Positions 15,536-23,574 of a stretch of 64,000 nucleotides of DNA are shown here, piece by piece. The number at the start of each line of letters is the position of its first letter. Position 1 is the stretch's first letter. The stretch comes from Bacteroidota bacterium. Its GTDB lineage: Bacteria; Bacteroidota; Bacteroidia; 2-12-FULL-35-15. The stretch covers positions 124,001 through 188,000 of the forward strand of contig JAOQAE010000005.1 in NCBI GenBank assembly GCA_025963725.1, in the 5' to 3' direction. The position numbers were made by a program, and so were the translations under genes. The notes under the pieces were generated by a model. That model saw nothing but the letters and a program-made list of their open reading frames with translations, had not been told where the DNA came from and made no database searches.

Positions 15536-18354
15536 TTCACAACGGGGTCTGGTATATCTTTCATATATATATTTACCGGAACAGGGTCAGCAATTGTTCC
15601 ATGTTCACCTGTCACATTTACCACAACGAATAAATTCTTTTTAATAAATGCATTTTTTAATCCATCTGTCCATGCTGCACCTCCATCGTGGTCGTCCATT
15701 TGCTTAGCCTTTTGCATAATGAGATACTTCATAAAGTCGGCTGCTCTTAAGGCGCTTAACATATCATTGTTTCTTCTCCCCAAATGACCTGGAGTTCCCT
15801 GCATGATGGGAATCAACTGTTTATTTGTTTCAGAATTAGCTGGAACCGAAGAATAATTTTTCTCAAATTTTCCACCCGGACCACCTTCAATTCCAAGCGG
15901 GCTGGTATTCGCTGTGATGGAGATCTTCCCACCTGCAGCTTTGCTTTTTGCCGCATAATCAATAATATTTTCTTCCAGCAATTTTCTCACTTCCTCATTC
16001 GGCATATCCTTCATCGTGGCTTCGTCCTCTATTCCAACTATTGTCGCAGACCACGCATTCTCAAATTTTGCTTCATGTTCTTCCAGTATCTTTTTCAACT
16101 CATCCGGCTTTGAATATGTTTTTTCGTAATACTCTTTAAACGTACCGGCTTTCGTTTGCAGCGTAGCCCTGGCACTCCTTAACTTATCAAAATTTTCGGC
16201 CTGATCCTTACCATAAAGATTGTTCAAGCCATTGGCGCTATAGTCCTGAAGATCGAATCTATCTGTTTTTTTATCTTTATTTTTATCTTGTGTCCCTGAA
16301 GGTACATTAGTTTCAGGATTTACTCCGCCTCCCGTCAGATCAAAAACATCATTCAATGTCTTTGTTCCATTTATAATGTCTTTAATATCCTGCTCGTTAA
16401 TAGCGGCAGCAAATCCAGTGATCCTTTTCTGCTGATCGGCATTCTGTACATAGTTAATATCAGCAGTAAAGCTACTACTCTCGAATAGTTCCTTTGCATC
16501 TACAGAAGGGGGTTGCACAGGTATAAAACAAATTAATTTTTTATCTTCTGATGAGCCGGGAATTAATATTTTACCTGTAGTTGAAATCTGTACCTGAACC
16601 TCATCAGTATCCTGCTCATGAACGCTACGTTGATTATACATCTTTTGCATTGCTGTTTGAGGATCATATTCATATGCTTCAATTGTGCTGGTCTTAATTG
16701 ATATAGTATTCTTCCTAAATGACTCATCCAATATTACAGTCATAGTCCCAGCCAGATCATTTGTCCCGAAGGTTACCAAAGGATCATTGGATATTCGTGT
16801 TGCGCTGCCTCTTCTGAATTCTCCAACAAAAATAACTTTACCATCTGCTTTAATTTCAACTTTTGTGGGATGCTTATTCAATGGAACTCCGGGAGAAGTT
16901 TCATTAAAACCATAGGCTGAAAGCCTGATCTCCATAGCTTGATTTCCCTGAAAATTAACATTGATAGTATTATCTTTATATAAAGTACTATTGCGGCTGG
17001 GACCGGAATCCACACCATTATTTGTGTATTCTTTATCCGGGGATTCTTTGCTGTACATAAAATAGCCAATGCCCACCCCCGCTTGTGATTTTGCAAGTCC
17101 GGCACTATTTGTCATATCCCCGACTGCAGCAAGGAACTGCTCTGGCATCAGCACCTCTGCTTTTTTAAGTTTTTCCGGGATAACGATCCAATCCAGAGGA
17201 TCACGCATTTTTTCAAAGAACATGAGCGCATGCTTCATTAAATCTCCTTGTAACGCAGTTTGGCGATCGGGATCTAAAATTAAATTCGGATCCGCTTCTA
17301 CCATCCCTAATGCAGTTCGCTTATTTATAAGCTCCATATCAGGATTTGTGATAATAAGATTTACCAGTTTTTCTTTTTCAGCCAGGAATTTGGCGTTATC
17401 CGATTTTTCATATTGGTTCTTTATTATTTTGTATCTGGCAGCCAGGGACAAGGCATCCAAAACTGAAGACTCATCTGAAGCCACCAAGGGGTCTATCCCT
17501 TTATAATCTCCTGTCTTATCTTTTTTACTATTATTTGCAATATATTCATTTCTCGCCCGAAGCATCCCAAAACTGTAGGATAATGCGCCTGCCTGTAATG
17601 CAGAAATCTTGTTTGAGGAACTTATTCCTTCCTTTATTCCCAGCTCTTCTAAGGTATTTCGACCTACTTCCTTTGTAATTAGAAATGAAATATTTACATC
17701 TGTTAATGCTTGTTGATAGCCACTTTTGCCCAAATCCTTATGAATATTCTTTCCATCTCCTGAAACTCTTTGCACCTTCGGCTTTAGCTGACCGCTTTGC
17801 TGAACGGTATGCGTGAGCTCATGAGCCAGCAAATGCATTCCTTCCTTCGAAGAAGGATTGTATTGTCCCTGGTTAAAATAAATATCGTTACCGTGAGTAA
17901 ACGCTTTGGCACTAATATCCCTGCTCATCTGCACCGCATTGCTGTCGGTATGCACTTTCACGTTGCTTAGGTCCGTTCCTATCTTTGCGCCCATTTCTTC
18001 CTGTACATCCTGTGTCAAGCTTTGTCCGCTTCCTTTCGTTGAATTTATCCCTTTTTCCACGGAAGCGGGAGCATTTATACCGGACTGGTTGTGAACAGAC
18101 ATTTTTTGAATAACTGGCTGCCCGCTATGCATCGTCCCTAACTTTTTTAAAGTGGGATCGGTCATCTTCCCGACTTTATTTCCTGTACTTATCCCATTAC
18201 CAGCATCGCTGCCATTACCGGAGGACATCCTCATCACCTTATCGGCAACACTGTTGGCTTCCTTCTCATGCTCATCATCTTCCTTCCCTATTTCAAGGGC
18301 GGGCTGGATATAAGTAGAAGTAATTGGTTGTGTATGTTGAATAATCTCGTGCAT
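15532..18354 (-). CDS. DUF4157-containing eCIS effector, large
   Basis: A 940-residue protein. Residues about 20-50 hold the DUF4157 entry motif (EIGKEDDEHEKEANSVADKV), and residues about 120-190 hold the core with HELTH at 178-182 (LLAHELTHTVQQSG). DUF4157 is strongly associated with eCIS loci and toxins; whether it is a working protease is not established. The remaining 750 residues have no recognised family. They include a probable beta-sandwich segment (residues 450-560) and a C-terminal helical and beta region that should contain the activity. There is no signal peptide. The first 190 residues are nearly the same as those of the DUF4157 protein at 19909-21507, while the rest is unrelated. 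Confidence 0.85.
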   Translation of the reverse strand: MHEIIQHTQPITSTYIQPALEIGKEDDEHEKEANSVADKVMRMSSGNGSDAGNGISTGNKVGKMTDPTLKKLGTMHSGQPVIQKMSVHNQSGINAPASVEKGINSTKGSGQSLTQDVQEEMGAKIGTDLSNVKVHTDSNAVQMSRDISAKAFTHGNDIYFNQGQYNPSSKEGMHLLAHELTHTVQQSGQLKPKVQRVSGDGKNIHKDLGKSGYQQALTDVNISFLITKEVGRNTLEELGIKEGISSSNKISALQAGALSYSFGMLRARNEYIANNSKKDKTGDYKGIDPLVASDESSVLDALSLAARYKIIKNQYEKSDNAKFLAEKEKLVNLIITNPDMELINKRTALGMVEADPNLILDPDRQTALQGDLMKHALMFFEKMRDPLDWIVIPEKLKKAEVLMPEQFLAAVGDMTNSAGLAKSQAGVGIGYFMYSKESPDKEYTNNGVDSGPSRNSTLYKDNTINVNFQGNQAMEIRLSAYGFNETSPGVPLNKHPTKVEIKADGKVIFVGEFRRGSATRISNDPLVTFGTNDLAGTMTVILDESFRKNTISIKTSTIEAYEYDPQTAMQKMYNQRSVHEQDTDEVQVQISTTGKILIPGSSEDKKLICFIPVQPPSVDAKELFESSSFTADINYVQNADQQKRITGFAAAINEQDIKDIINGTKTLNDVFDLTGGGVNPETNVPSGTQDKNKDKKTDRFDLQDYSANGLNNLYGKDQAENFDKLRSARATLQTKAGTFKEYYEKTYSKPDELKKILEEHEAKFENAWSATIVGIEDEATMKDMPNEEVRKLLEENIIDYAAKSKAAGGKISITANTSPLGIEGGPGGKFEKNYSSVPANSETNKQLIPIMQGTPGHLGRRNNDMLSALRAADFMKYLIMQKAKQMDDHDGGAAWTDGLKNAFIKKNLFVVVNVTGEHGTIADPVPVNIYMKDIPDPVVK

Positions 18355-18365
18355 TAGTAAAGGTC

Positions 18366-19079
18366 TTAAGTCATTATCATTTTCCGGATCAATCGGGATG
18401 AGTGAATATAAATAACACCCGGATCTGACACTTCGCGTACAATCGCCGCCGGCATTATTTTAAGACTATCCGGAATCTTTATTTTTACAGAGTCGATGAA
18501 CCGGAAATTTTGAATAGAATCAGTGTAATGTGTATACAGGATATTTAACTGCTGGCAAATAAATGAACATGCTATATCTTTTATGCGAAGAGGACGTTCA
18601 CAATTCGAATGAAAAGGAGTAAAATAGCTATTGTTATTGTCAAGCATATTATATAAGTAAGGAATGGTTTTCTTTCCGAGTGATAAAAAATTGTTTCTCT
18701 CATGACTATTATGATTGCGGTCCTCCATTATAAAATAAAACTGGTATTTCCCCTTTTTTAACATTTCAGGATAAATCTGTGATAAAATGTGGCTTTCAGT
18801 TTCATTAGGAAAAGTACTATCCTTAAAAAAAAGAATTTCTGCTGCAATGAATTTTGGTTCGTCGTCTATTGTGCTATCAGTAATTATGTCCCTTAAAGCA
18901 GCTCTGTACTCTTCAACCGCCCATATACTATCCAATCCCCGCTCACACATAATATTTACATAATCCTCCGTCATCAGCTTATTCACTACGGAAAGCTTTA
19001 CTGATTTATTGCCAGTTCCATTACTGCAACTATTGAGCAAAACAGCAATAACACTCACACAAATAAATAATTTCTGCAT
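18366..19079 (-). CDS. Orphan lipoprotein, candidate immunity to a lost effector
   Basis: A 237-residue lipoprotein when started at ATG 19079, which gives MQKLFICVSVIAVLLNSC with the lipid cysteine at residue 18. The frame opens further upstream at 19115, but that would put a non-signal stretch before the signal peptide. The mature part is charged and mixed alpha/beta with no recognised family. It follows a decayed DUF4157 start (19090-19167) with 10 bases between, and precedes the 940-residue DUF4157 gene by 11 bases. Its position fits an immunity gene whose toxin has been deleted. Confidence 0.75.
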   Translation of the reverse strand: MQKLFICVSVIAVLLNSCSNGTGNKSVKLSVVNKLMTEDYVNIMCERGLDSIWAVEEYRAALRDIITDSTIDDEPKFIAAEILFFKDSTFPNETESHILSQIYPEMLKKGKYQFYFIMEDRNHNSHERNNFLSLGKKTIPYLYNMLDNNNSYFTPFHSNCERPLRIKDIACSFICQQLNILYTHYTDSIQNFRFIDSVKIKIPDSLKIMPAAIVREVSDPGVIYIHSSRLIRKMIMT

Positions 19080-19089
19080 ACTTCCCATT

Positions 19090-19167
19090 TTATACTTCCA
19101 TAACAGGCTGAACAAGCATTTGCGAATGCTGTTCGTGTTCTCGTTGGATCTGTTGTAAAGCTCCCAT
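19090..19167 (-). pseudogene. Vestigial N-terminus of a DUF4157 effector
   Basis: A 25-codon frame (ATG 19167, TAA 19090-19092) whose product contains LQQIQREHEQHSQMLVQP. It aligns without gaps to the start of the DUF4157 protein at 19909-21507 (FQHIQKENEQTSQTLIQP), with 13 of 25 residues identical, and stops just before the GKEDD motif. The rest of the expected effector is missing and a lipoprotein gene follows. It is best read as the leftover front of a deleted third effector. An intact tiny gene is less likely. Confidence 0.65.
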
Positions 19168-19312
19168 GTGTTTAAGGCAATGATTCTGTGCTTTCCAGGA
19201 ATTTTCCTAAATAATATTTAAAATAACTTTATTGGTTTCCAATCATCCGATACAACGTTTATATCCAATAGTTCAGCCTGCTTGCCCGGCGTAACCTGCT
19301 TTTAAACTGCCA

Positions 19313-19912
19313 TCACTCAAGTTTCCATTCTTTAGGAACTGAATCAATTTTTTTTATTCGGAATGACGTACAGTTTTCGTCTTCAAGACAAACAAATCCA
19401 ATTGAAGGATTGAAAAAAACATGACAGCAATAACAATTGCTAAGAGTTGAATCACGCGGTCCTGTATAATTTTTTTCATAAACGTATACCTTTTCACCAT
19501 CCATAGTATCTGTCTTGACAGGCATATATGTTTCAATCTCCATATTATAACCATTATTATCCTTCCCTGAACAATCATAGTGTTTTCGTTTTATTTCACG
19601 TTTTTCAAAAGATTTTTCTGAAAAAAATTCACAGAAAGACTTATTATCCATGTAATACCAGGTTCTGTTAATTCTTTTAAATGTATCCCTCGAAATAAGT
19701 TTATTATAATCTTCATATAAAAAATCTGAAAAAACAGAATCATTGAGAAATTTTCTGACCAATAGCTTTTCATATTTTTTACTTGAGTATAGATAAATCT
19801 CAACTGTTTCAGATTTAATATTCATCCTTGAATCTTGGTACGAACAGCCTAAAAGTCCTATTATAAATATAATTGGAATCACCGAATGTATATACTTATT
19901 TTTTTCCATCAC
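19313..19912 (-). CDS. Lipoprotein, candidate immunity for the DUF4157 metallopeptidase effector
   Basis: A 199-residue lipoprotein: signal IPIIFIIGLLGC with a perfect lipobox (LLGC, Cys23 from the first ATG). The mature part is Lys/Tyr/Asp-rich and contains five further cysteines, including a CYCC cluster near residue 163 (NCYCCHVFF), which could bind metal or form disulfides. The start overlaps the end of the 532-residue effector gene by 4 bases. The first two codons are both ATG, so start 19909 is equally possible. Very AT-rich. Immunity is inferred from coupling and location. Confidence 0.78.
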   Translation of the reverse strand: MMEKNKYIHSVIPIIFIIGLLGCSYQDSRMNIKSETVEIYLYSSKKYEKLLVRKFLNDSVFSDFLYEDYNKLISRDTFKRINRTWYYMDNKSFCEFFSEKSFEKREIKRKHYDCSGKDNNGYNMEIETYMPVKTDTMDGEKVYVYEKNYTGPRDSTLSNCYCCHVFFNPSIGFVCLEDENCTSFRIKKIDSVPKEWKLE

Positions 19913-21507
19913 TTTATCATATATCTGTTAGGATCGGAAGCTGTATTATAAATTATTGTTTCAATTTTTTCGTTAATTTTATTAATCCAGGTTTGAACGG
20001 CTTTAGCATCACCTAAATTGAGAGTTAATGATTCTTTTGCGAGAGAATCGGAAATCTTATCATTTGTTACCCAATTTTGAAAATTGGTAACATTCGTTCT
20101 ATCCTGCAACAATCCATACCAACTTATCAGTTCCAAATTAAAATTCGTTATTGAAAACTTATTTGCAGTAGTAAATTCTTTTAAAGAAGTGACAATCTCG
20201 CTTCTTGTACTATCTTCACTCATCGTATCATGATGGGTAGTACCAAAATTAGCTTTATAACCCATGTCGATCATTAATTGAGCATGTACTGATTCATGAA
20301 CAATAGTGAGAGCTCTACCTAAGTCATTCATAGTTATTGTTTTTTGTGCTTTATCCAATTTAGTATCTGTATTTGGATTAAAATTGCTAGATACAGTTCC
20401 TCCTTCAAGTAAAGAAGGATTACTTGCCGGATCAGGTCCATAAAGATCTTTTGTCGTAGTGTTTCCAGGACCAACTTGGTTTGGAGCTACGGCATAATTC
20501 ATCTTGAGGTTGTATTTTGCATTATCTCCCTTAAAATCTGAAATTATCCCGGTATAAGTTGAACTATTTGATGCAAGATTATTAAACACTTTTTCGTAAG
20601 CGGAGTCTTTCCAATTGTTTCCTTTTACAATTTCTTTTGGAGGCAGTTTAAATACTAATTTTGTATTTGTCAACAATTGTTCTATTGCTAATTGTACAGT
20701 TACTCCTTGAGCAGTTTTTGTAAAAACATAAACCTCAGCCATAGAAGAACCAGATGGAATATTAAATGACCACTCACCTAAACCTTTTATTTCAGTAACA
20801 AAATCCATATCTCCTGTAGTTTTAGGTTCTGTACCTGGTTTTTTCAAATACAATAAAACGCAATCTGTTTTAGGATTATAGCCTTCAGGCAAATAAACTG
20901 TTTGAGGAAAATAACTATCATCGGCCTTCTTTTCTCTTTGTATCTTCTTATTCACCTTTCCGCTCTGCTGCACGGTGTGCGTAAGCTCATGTGCCAGCAA
21001 ATGCTTTCCTTCATTCGAAGACGGATTGTATTGCCCCTGGTTAAAGTAAATATCATTACCATGCGTAAATGCTTTGGCGCTAATATCCTTGCTCATCTGC
21101 ACGGCATTGCTGCCGGTATGCACTTTCACATCGCCCAGGTCCGTTCCCATCTTTGAACTCATTTCTTCCTGCACATCCGGGGTTAAGCTTTGTCCGCTTC
21201 CTTTCGTTGAATTGATCCCCTTTTCAACGGAGGCGGGAGCATTTATCCCCGATTGATTTGGCGCAGACATTTTTGGGATAACCGGCTGCCCGGTATGCAC
21301 CGTGCCTACATTAACAGTCGGGTCGGTCATCTTCCGGACTTTATTTCCGTCAGTGCCATTACCGGATGGCATCCGCATAACCGTATCTGCAACCGAATCG
21401 GCTTCATTTTCCTGCTCATCGTCTTCCTTCCCTATTTCAAGGGCGGGCTGTATAAGCGTTTGCGAAGTCTGCTCATTTTCTTTCTGAATGTGCTGAAATG
21501 TGCTCAT
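19909..21507 (-). CDS. DUF4157 eCIS effector with second HExxH metallopeptidase-like domain
   Basis: A 532-residue protein. The front (residues 1-180) is the DUF4157 module with HELTH at 173-177. The middle (about 195-300) is a beta-rich domain starting SYFPQTVYLPEGYNP. The C-terminal part has a second zinc-protease motif, HESVH at 404-408 in RALTIVHESVHAQLMIDMGY, followed by HHDTMSEDSTRSE, whose H or E residues may supply the third ligand. This makes a protease toxin the best guess for the variable end. There is no signal peptide. The lipoprotein gene that follows overlaps it by 4 bases. The C-terminal two thirds are strikingly AT-rich compared with the conserved front, as expected for a swapped toxin tip. 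Confidence 0.85.
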   Translation of the reverse strand: MSTFQHIQKENEQTSQTLIQPALEIGKEDDEQENEADSVADTVMRMPSGNGTDGNKVRKMTDPTVNVGTVHTGQPVIPKMSAPNQSGINAPASVEKGINSTKGSGQSLTPDVQEEMSSKMGTDLGDVKVHTGSNAVQMSKDISAKAFTHGNDIYFNQGQYNPSSNEGKHLLAHELTHTVQQSGKVNKKIQREKKADDSYFPQTVYLPEGYNPKTDCVLLYLKKPGTEPKTTGDMDFVTEIKGLGEWSFNIPSGSSMAEVYVFTKTAQGVTVQLAIEQLLTNTKLVFKLPPKEIVKGNNWKDSAYEKVFNNLASNSSTYTGIISDFKGDNAKYNLKMNYAVAPNQVGPGNTTTKDLYGPDPASNPSLLEGGTVSSNFNPNTDTKLDKAQKTITMNDLGRALTIVHESVHAQLMIDMGYKANFGTTHHDTMSEDSTRSEIVTSLKEFTTANKFSITNFNLELISWYGLLQDRTNVTNFQNWVTNDKISDSLAKESLTLNLGDAKAVQTWINKINEKIETIIYNTASDPNRYMIK

Positions 21508-21566
21508 ATTCTTATATAACTAAATTTACAACAATCCGTGTAGCTTGTCAAATAAAATCTGACCGC

Positions 21567-23507
21567 CTACCAGTTGGTAAAGATCATTTCCCTGCTCCAG
21601 GGGAGCTTTATAATGGAAATCCCCCAGGTGAGCCTGTCGAGTAGAATATCAATGGTGATCCGCTCGATCTTGAGGTTCCAGCCGTTGGCATGTTTTTCAA
21701 GGATCCCTTCCCGGGTAAAGAACGCATCTCTCATACCTTCGCCGGAAGTGCCTTTAAGCGCCGGCCAGTTTCCCGCCACCGCTTCCAGCAGCCCATGACA
21801 CTCATCTTTTTCCCTTTCAGTAAGCTCAAACTGCAAAGCAACCGGTTCGGAGATGTCCATGCCGCAAATGATCTTGTTCAGCAGCATATCATGCTCCTGC
21901 ATATCCTCAGCTTTACCGGTTGAAAGATAATGAAGCAGGCATACAGCCCTTTCCACTGCCTCCGGCGATATAAAAGCTTTTCCATCATACAGCTCCAGCG
22001 CTTTAAAAAAAGTGGGGAGGAAAGGCGTGATGATGATGATCCCGGCATTGCCTACAAGCAGGTCTTCCACAGGATCGGCGGCATATAGCTCCAGGGGATT
22101 ATCCTTCCGGCCCTGCTCGAAAGGATTTTCGTCTTTTCCGCGGGATTCGCTCCTGCTGTTCTCTTTTATTTTACCAGACTCTTCTGCCTTACTATAACTG
22201 TCATCACTTTCAGGCTCATCATCAGTGCCCTGTTTCCCACCAGTTTTATTTTTACTTTCCGCCTTCAGGGCCTCGCGCCTTTTCTTTTCTTCCCTGAGCT
22301 TACTGAGCCGTTCCTCTTTTTTCTCAGTGGCAGGATGCTTATCATTTTCTTCGCCACGCTCACTGTGCTCTTCCTGCTCATTTTCCGGATCATCTATTCC
22401 TGCCTTCTTTTTTCCAGGCTTTTCCTTTCCTGGTAACTTATCTGCCGGGCTTTCCTTTTTTGACAGGCTTTCCCCCGTCTTGCCTTTTTCTGCTAATTTA
22501 TCCCTGGCAGTTGCAGGCTCATCAGGATCTTTGCCTTCTGCTGAAATAAAGAACAGGCTCCTGTCTTTAACGCTAAACAATTTCCGGATCCGCCCGTTAA
22601 AATAGCGATTGTTCAGTGAAAGCGTTTTCCTGATGATGAATGCGATCTCTTCGGAAATATCGGTGGTTTCCTTGTTTTCGAGCTCTCTTTCAAAAAAATC
22701 ATCCTCCACGCTTTTGTCACTTTTCTTCAGGGCAGCCGTATAAAGCTTCTCCACAAAAGCAAAGTCCATCTCCTCACGGATCAGCGTAGCCACATACCTC
22801 GCTATTTTCACATCCCTGCTTTGGCTGTGCCTCAGCGCATGCCTGTATAATACGGGCCTGACAGGATATGGTGCGGTAATGCCGGAAGGTAAAAATGCAG
22901 CGAGGGCTTCCACAATGCTGATGAGCGCTTCGGGCTGTTCACAGGTAGCCCTTATTATTTTTTCCACGCTTGCAAACGGAAGCTGGATGGAGATTCTTTT
23001 TCTTACTGCCGGGCTGGACAGTGCCATACGCAGCTCCTGCAGGAATTGCGTGCCGGGCTGCTCCAGTATCTTTTCTGCCAGCTCCTTCAGCACTACAGGC
23101 GTTCCGGCATCTGTCCACCAGGGCAAAGTACCGTTGAGCAGGAGATGCAAAAAAAGCTCTTCATCCCTTTTCGACTTCGAGATCTTCTTTACAGCCGTTT
23201 TCCTCGGATCATCATTTGTTTCGGCTCTCACCAGGCGAATGATCTCTTCCTCCATCTTTTGCTCCAGCTTCATCAGTGCAGCTTCATTCGGCTCGTCGTA
23301 TTTAAAATTTTTAAAATCAAATTCGAGCTTGTCGATCCGCACGATCCTGTCGCCCGTTGAAAGCCTTCCTACGATCTTTTCAATCATAGGTACGATGTAC
23401 TGCTTAAAATAGCTGAGGGATTTGTTCTGTATCTCGAAAGAATTTCCGGAAGAAGGCAAATACAATTCTACCACCGCTTTTTTTATGATATGTTTTTCTT
23501 CCTCCAT
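21567..23507 (-). CDS. Contractile injection system tape measure protein
   Basis: A 646-residue protein matching the CIS tape-measure family (Afp14-like), which sets sheath and tube length. The N-terminus has the family pattern: HIIKKAVVELYLPSSGNSFE, then IVRIDKLEFDFKNF. A long highly charged segment (residues about 330-470, repeated K, E, P, G, S runs such as EKKEERLSKLREEKKRREA) forms the low-complexity spacer, and a hydrophobic helical C-terminus follows (EDLLVGNAGIIIITPFLPTF). That LLVGNAG...I..PFL segment is typical of this family. It lies between the 1150-residue baseplate-region protein and the DUF4157 effectors. Confidence 0.88.
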   Translation of the reverse strand: MEEEKHIIKKAVVELYLPSSGNSFEIQNKSLSYFKQYIVPMIEKIVGRLSTGDRIVRIDKLEFDFKNFKYDEPNEAALMKLEQKMEEEIIRLVRAETNDDPRKTAVKKISKSKRDEELFLHLLLNGTLPWWTDAGTPVVLKELAEKILEQPGTQFLQELRMALSSPAVRKRISIQLPFASVEKIIRATCEQPEALISIVEALAAFLPSGITAPYPVRPVLYRHALRHSQSRDVKIARYVATLIREEMDFAFVEKLYTAALKKSDKSVEDDFFERELENKETTDISEEIAFIIRKTLSLNNRYFNGRIRKLFSVKDRSLFFISAEGKDPDEPATARDKLAEKGKTGESLSKKESPADKLPGKEKPGKKKAGIDDPENEQEEHSERGEENDKHPATEKKEERLSKLREEKKRREALKAESKNKTGGKQGTDDEPESDDSYSKAEESGKIKENSRSESRGKDENPFEQGRKDNPLELYAADPVEDLLVGNAGIIIITPFLPTFFKALELYDGKAFISPEAVERAVCLLHYLSTGKAEDMQEHDMLLNKIICGMDISEPVALQFELTEREKDECHGLLEAVAGNWPALKGTSGEGMRDAFFTREGILEKHANGWNLKIERITIDILLDRLTWGISIIKLPWSREMIFTNW

Positions 23508-23526
23508 CCGGTTTTTTTTAACGGAG

Positions 23527-23550
23527 AACGGGAAGCTCCTGCTTCCCGTT
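23527..23550 (-). other. Intercistronic stem-loop
   Basis: A perfect 10-bp stem AACGGGAAGC / GCTTCCCGTT with a 4-base loop, in the 67-base gap between the 1150-residue gene (stop at 23575) and the tape measure start at 23507. There is no U-run after it on the minus strand, so it is more likely an RNA processing or stability element, or an attenuator, than a full terminator. It may adjust the dose of tape measure and effector relative to the structural genes. Confidence 0.5.
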
Positions 23551-23574
23551 GCCCCTCTAATGTTTCATTTATTG

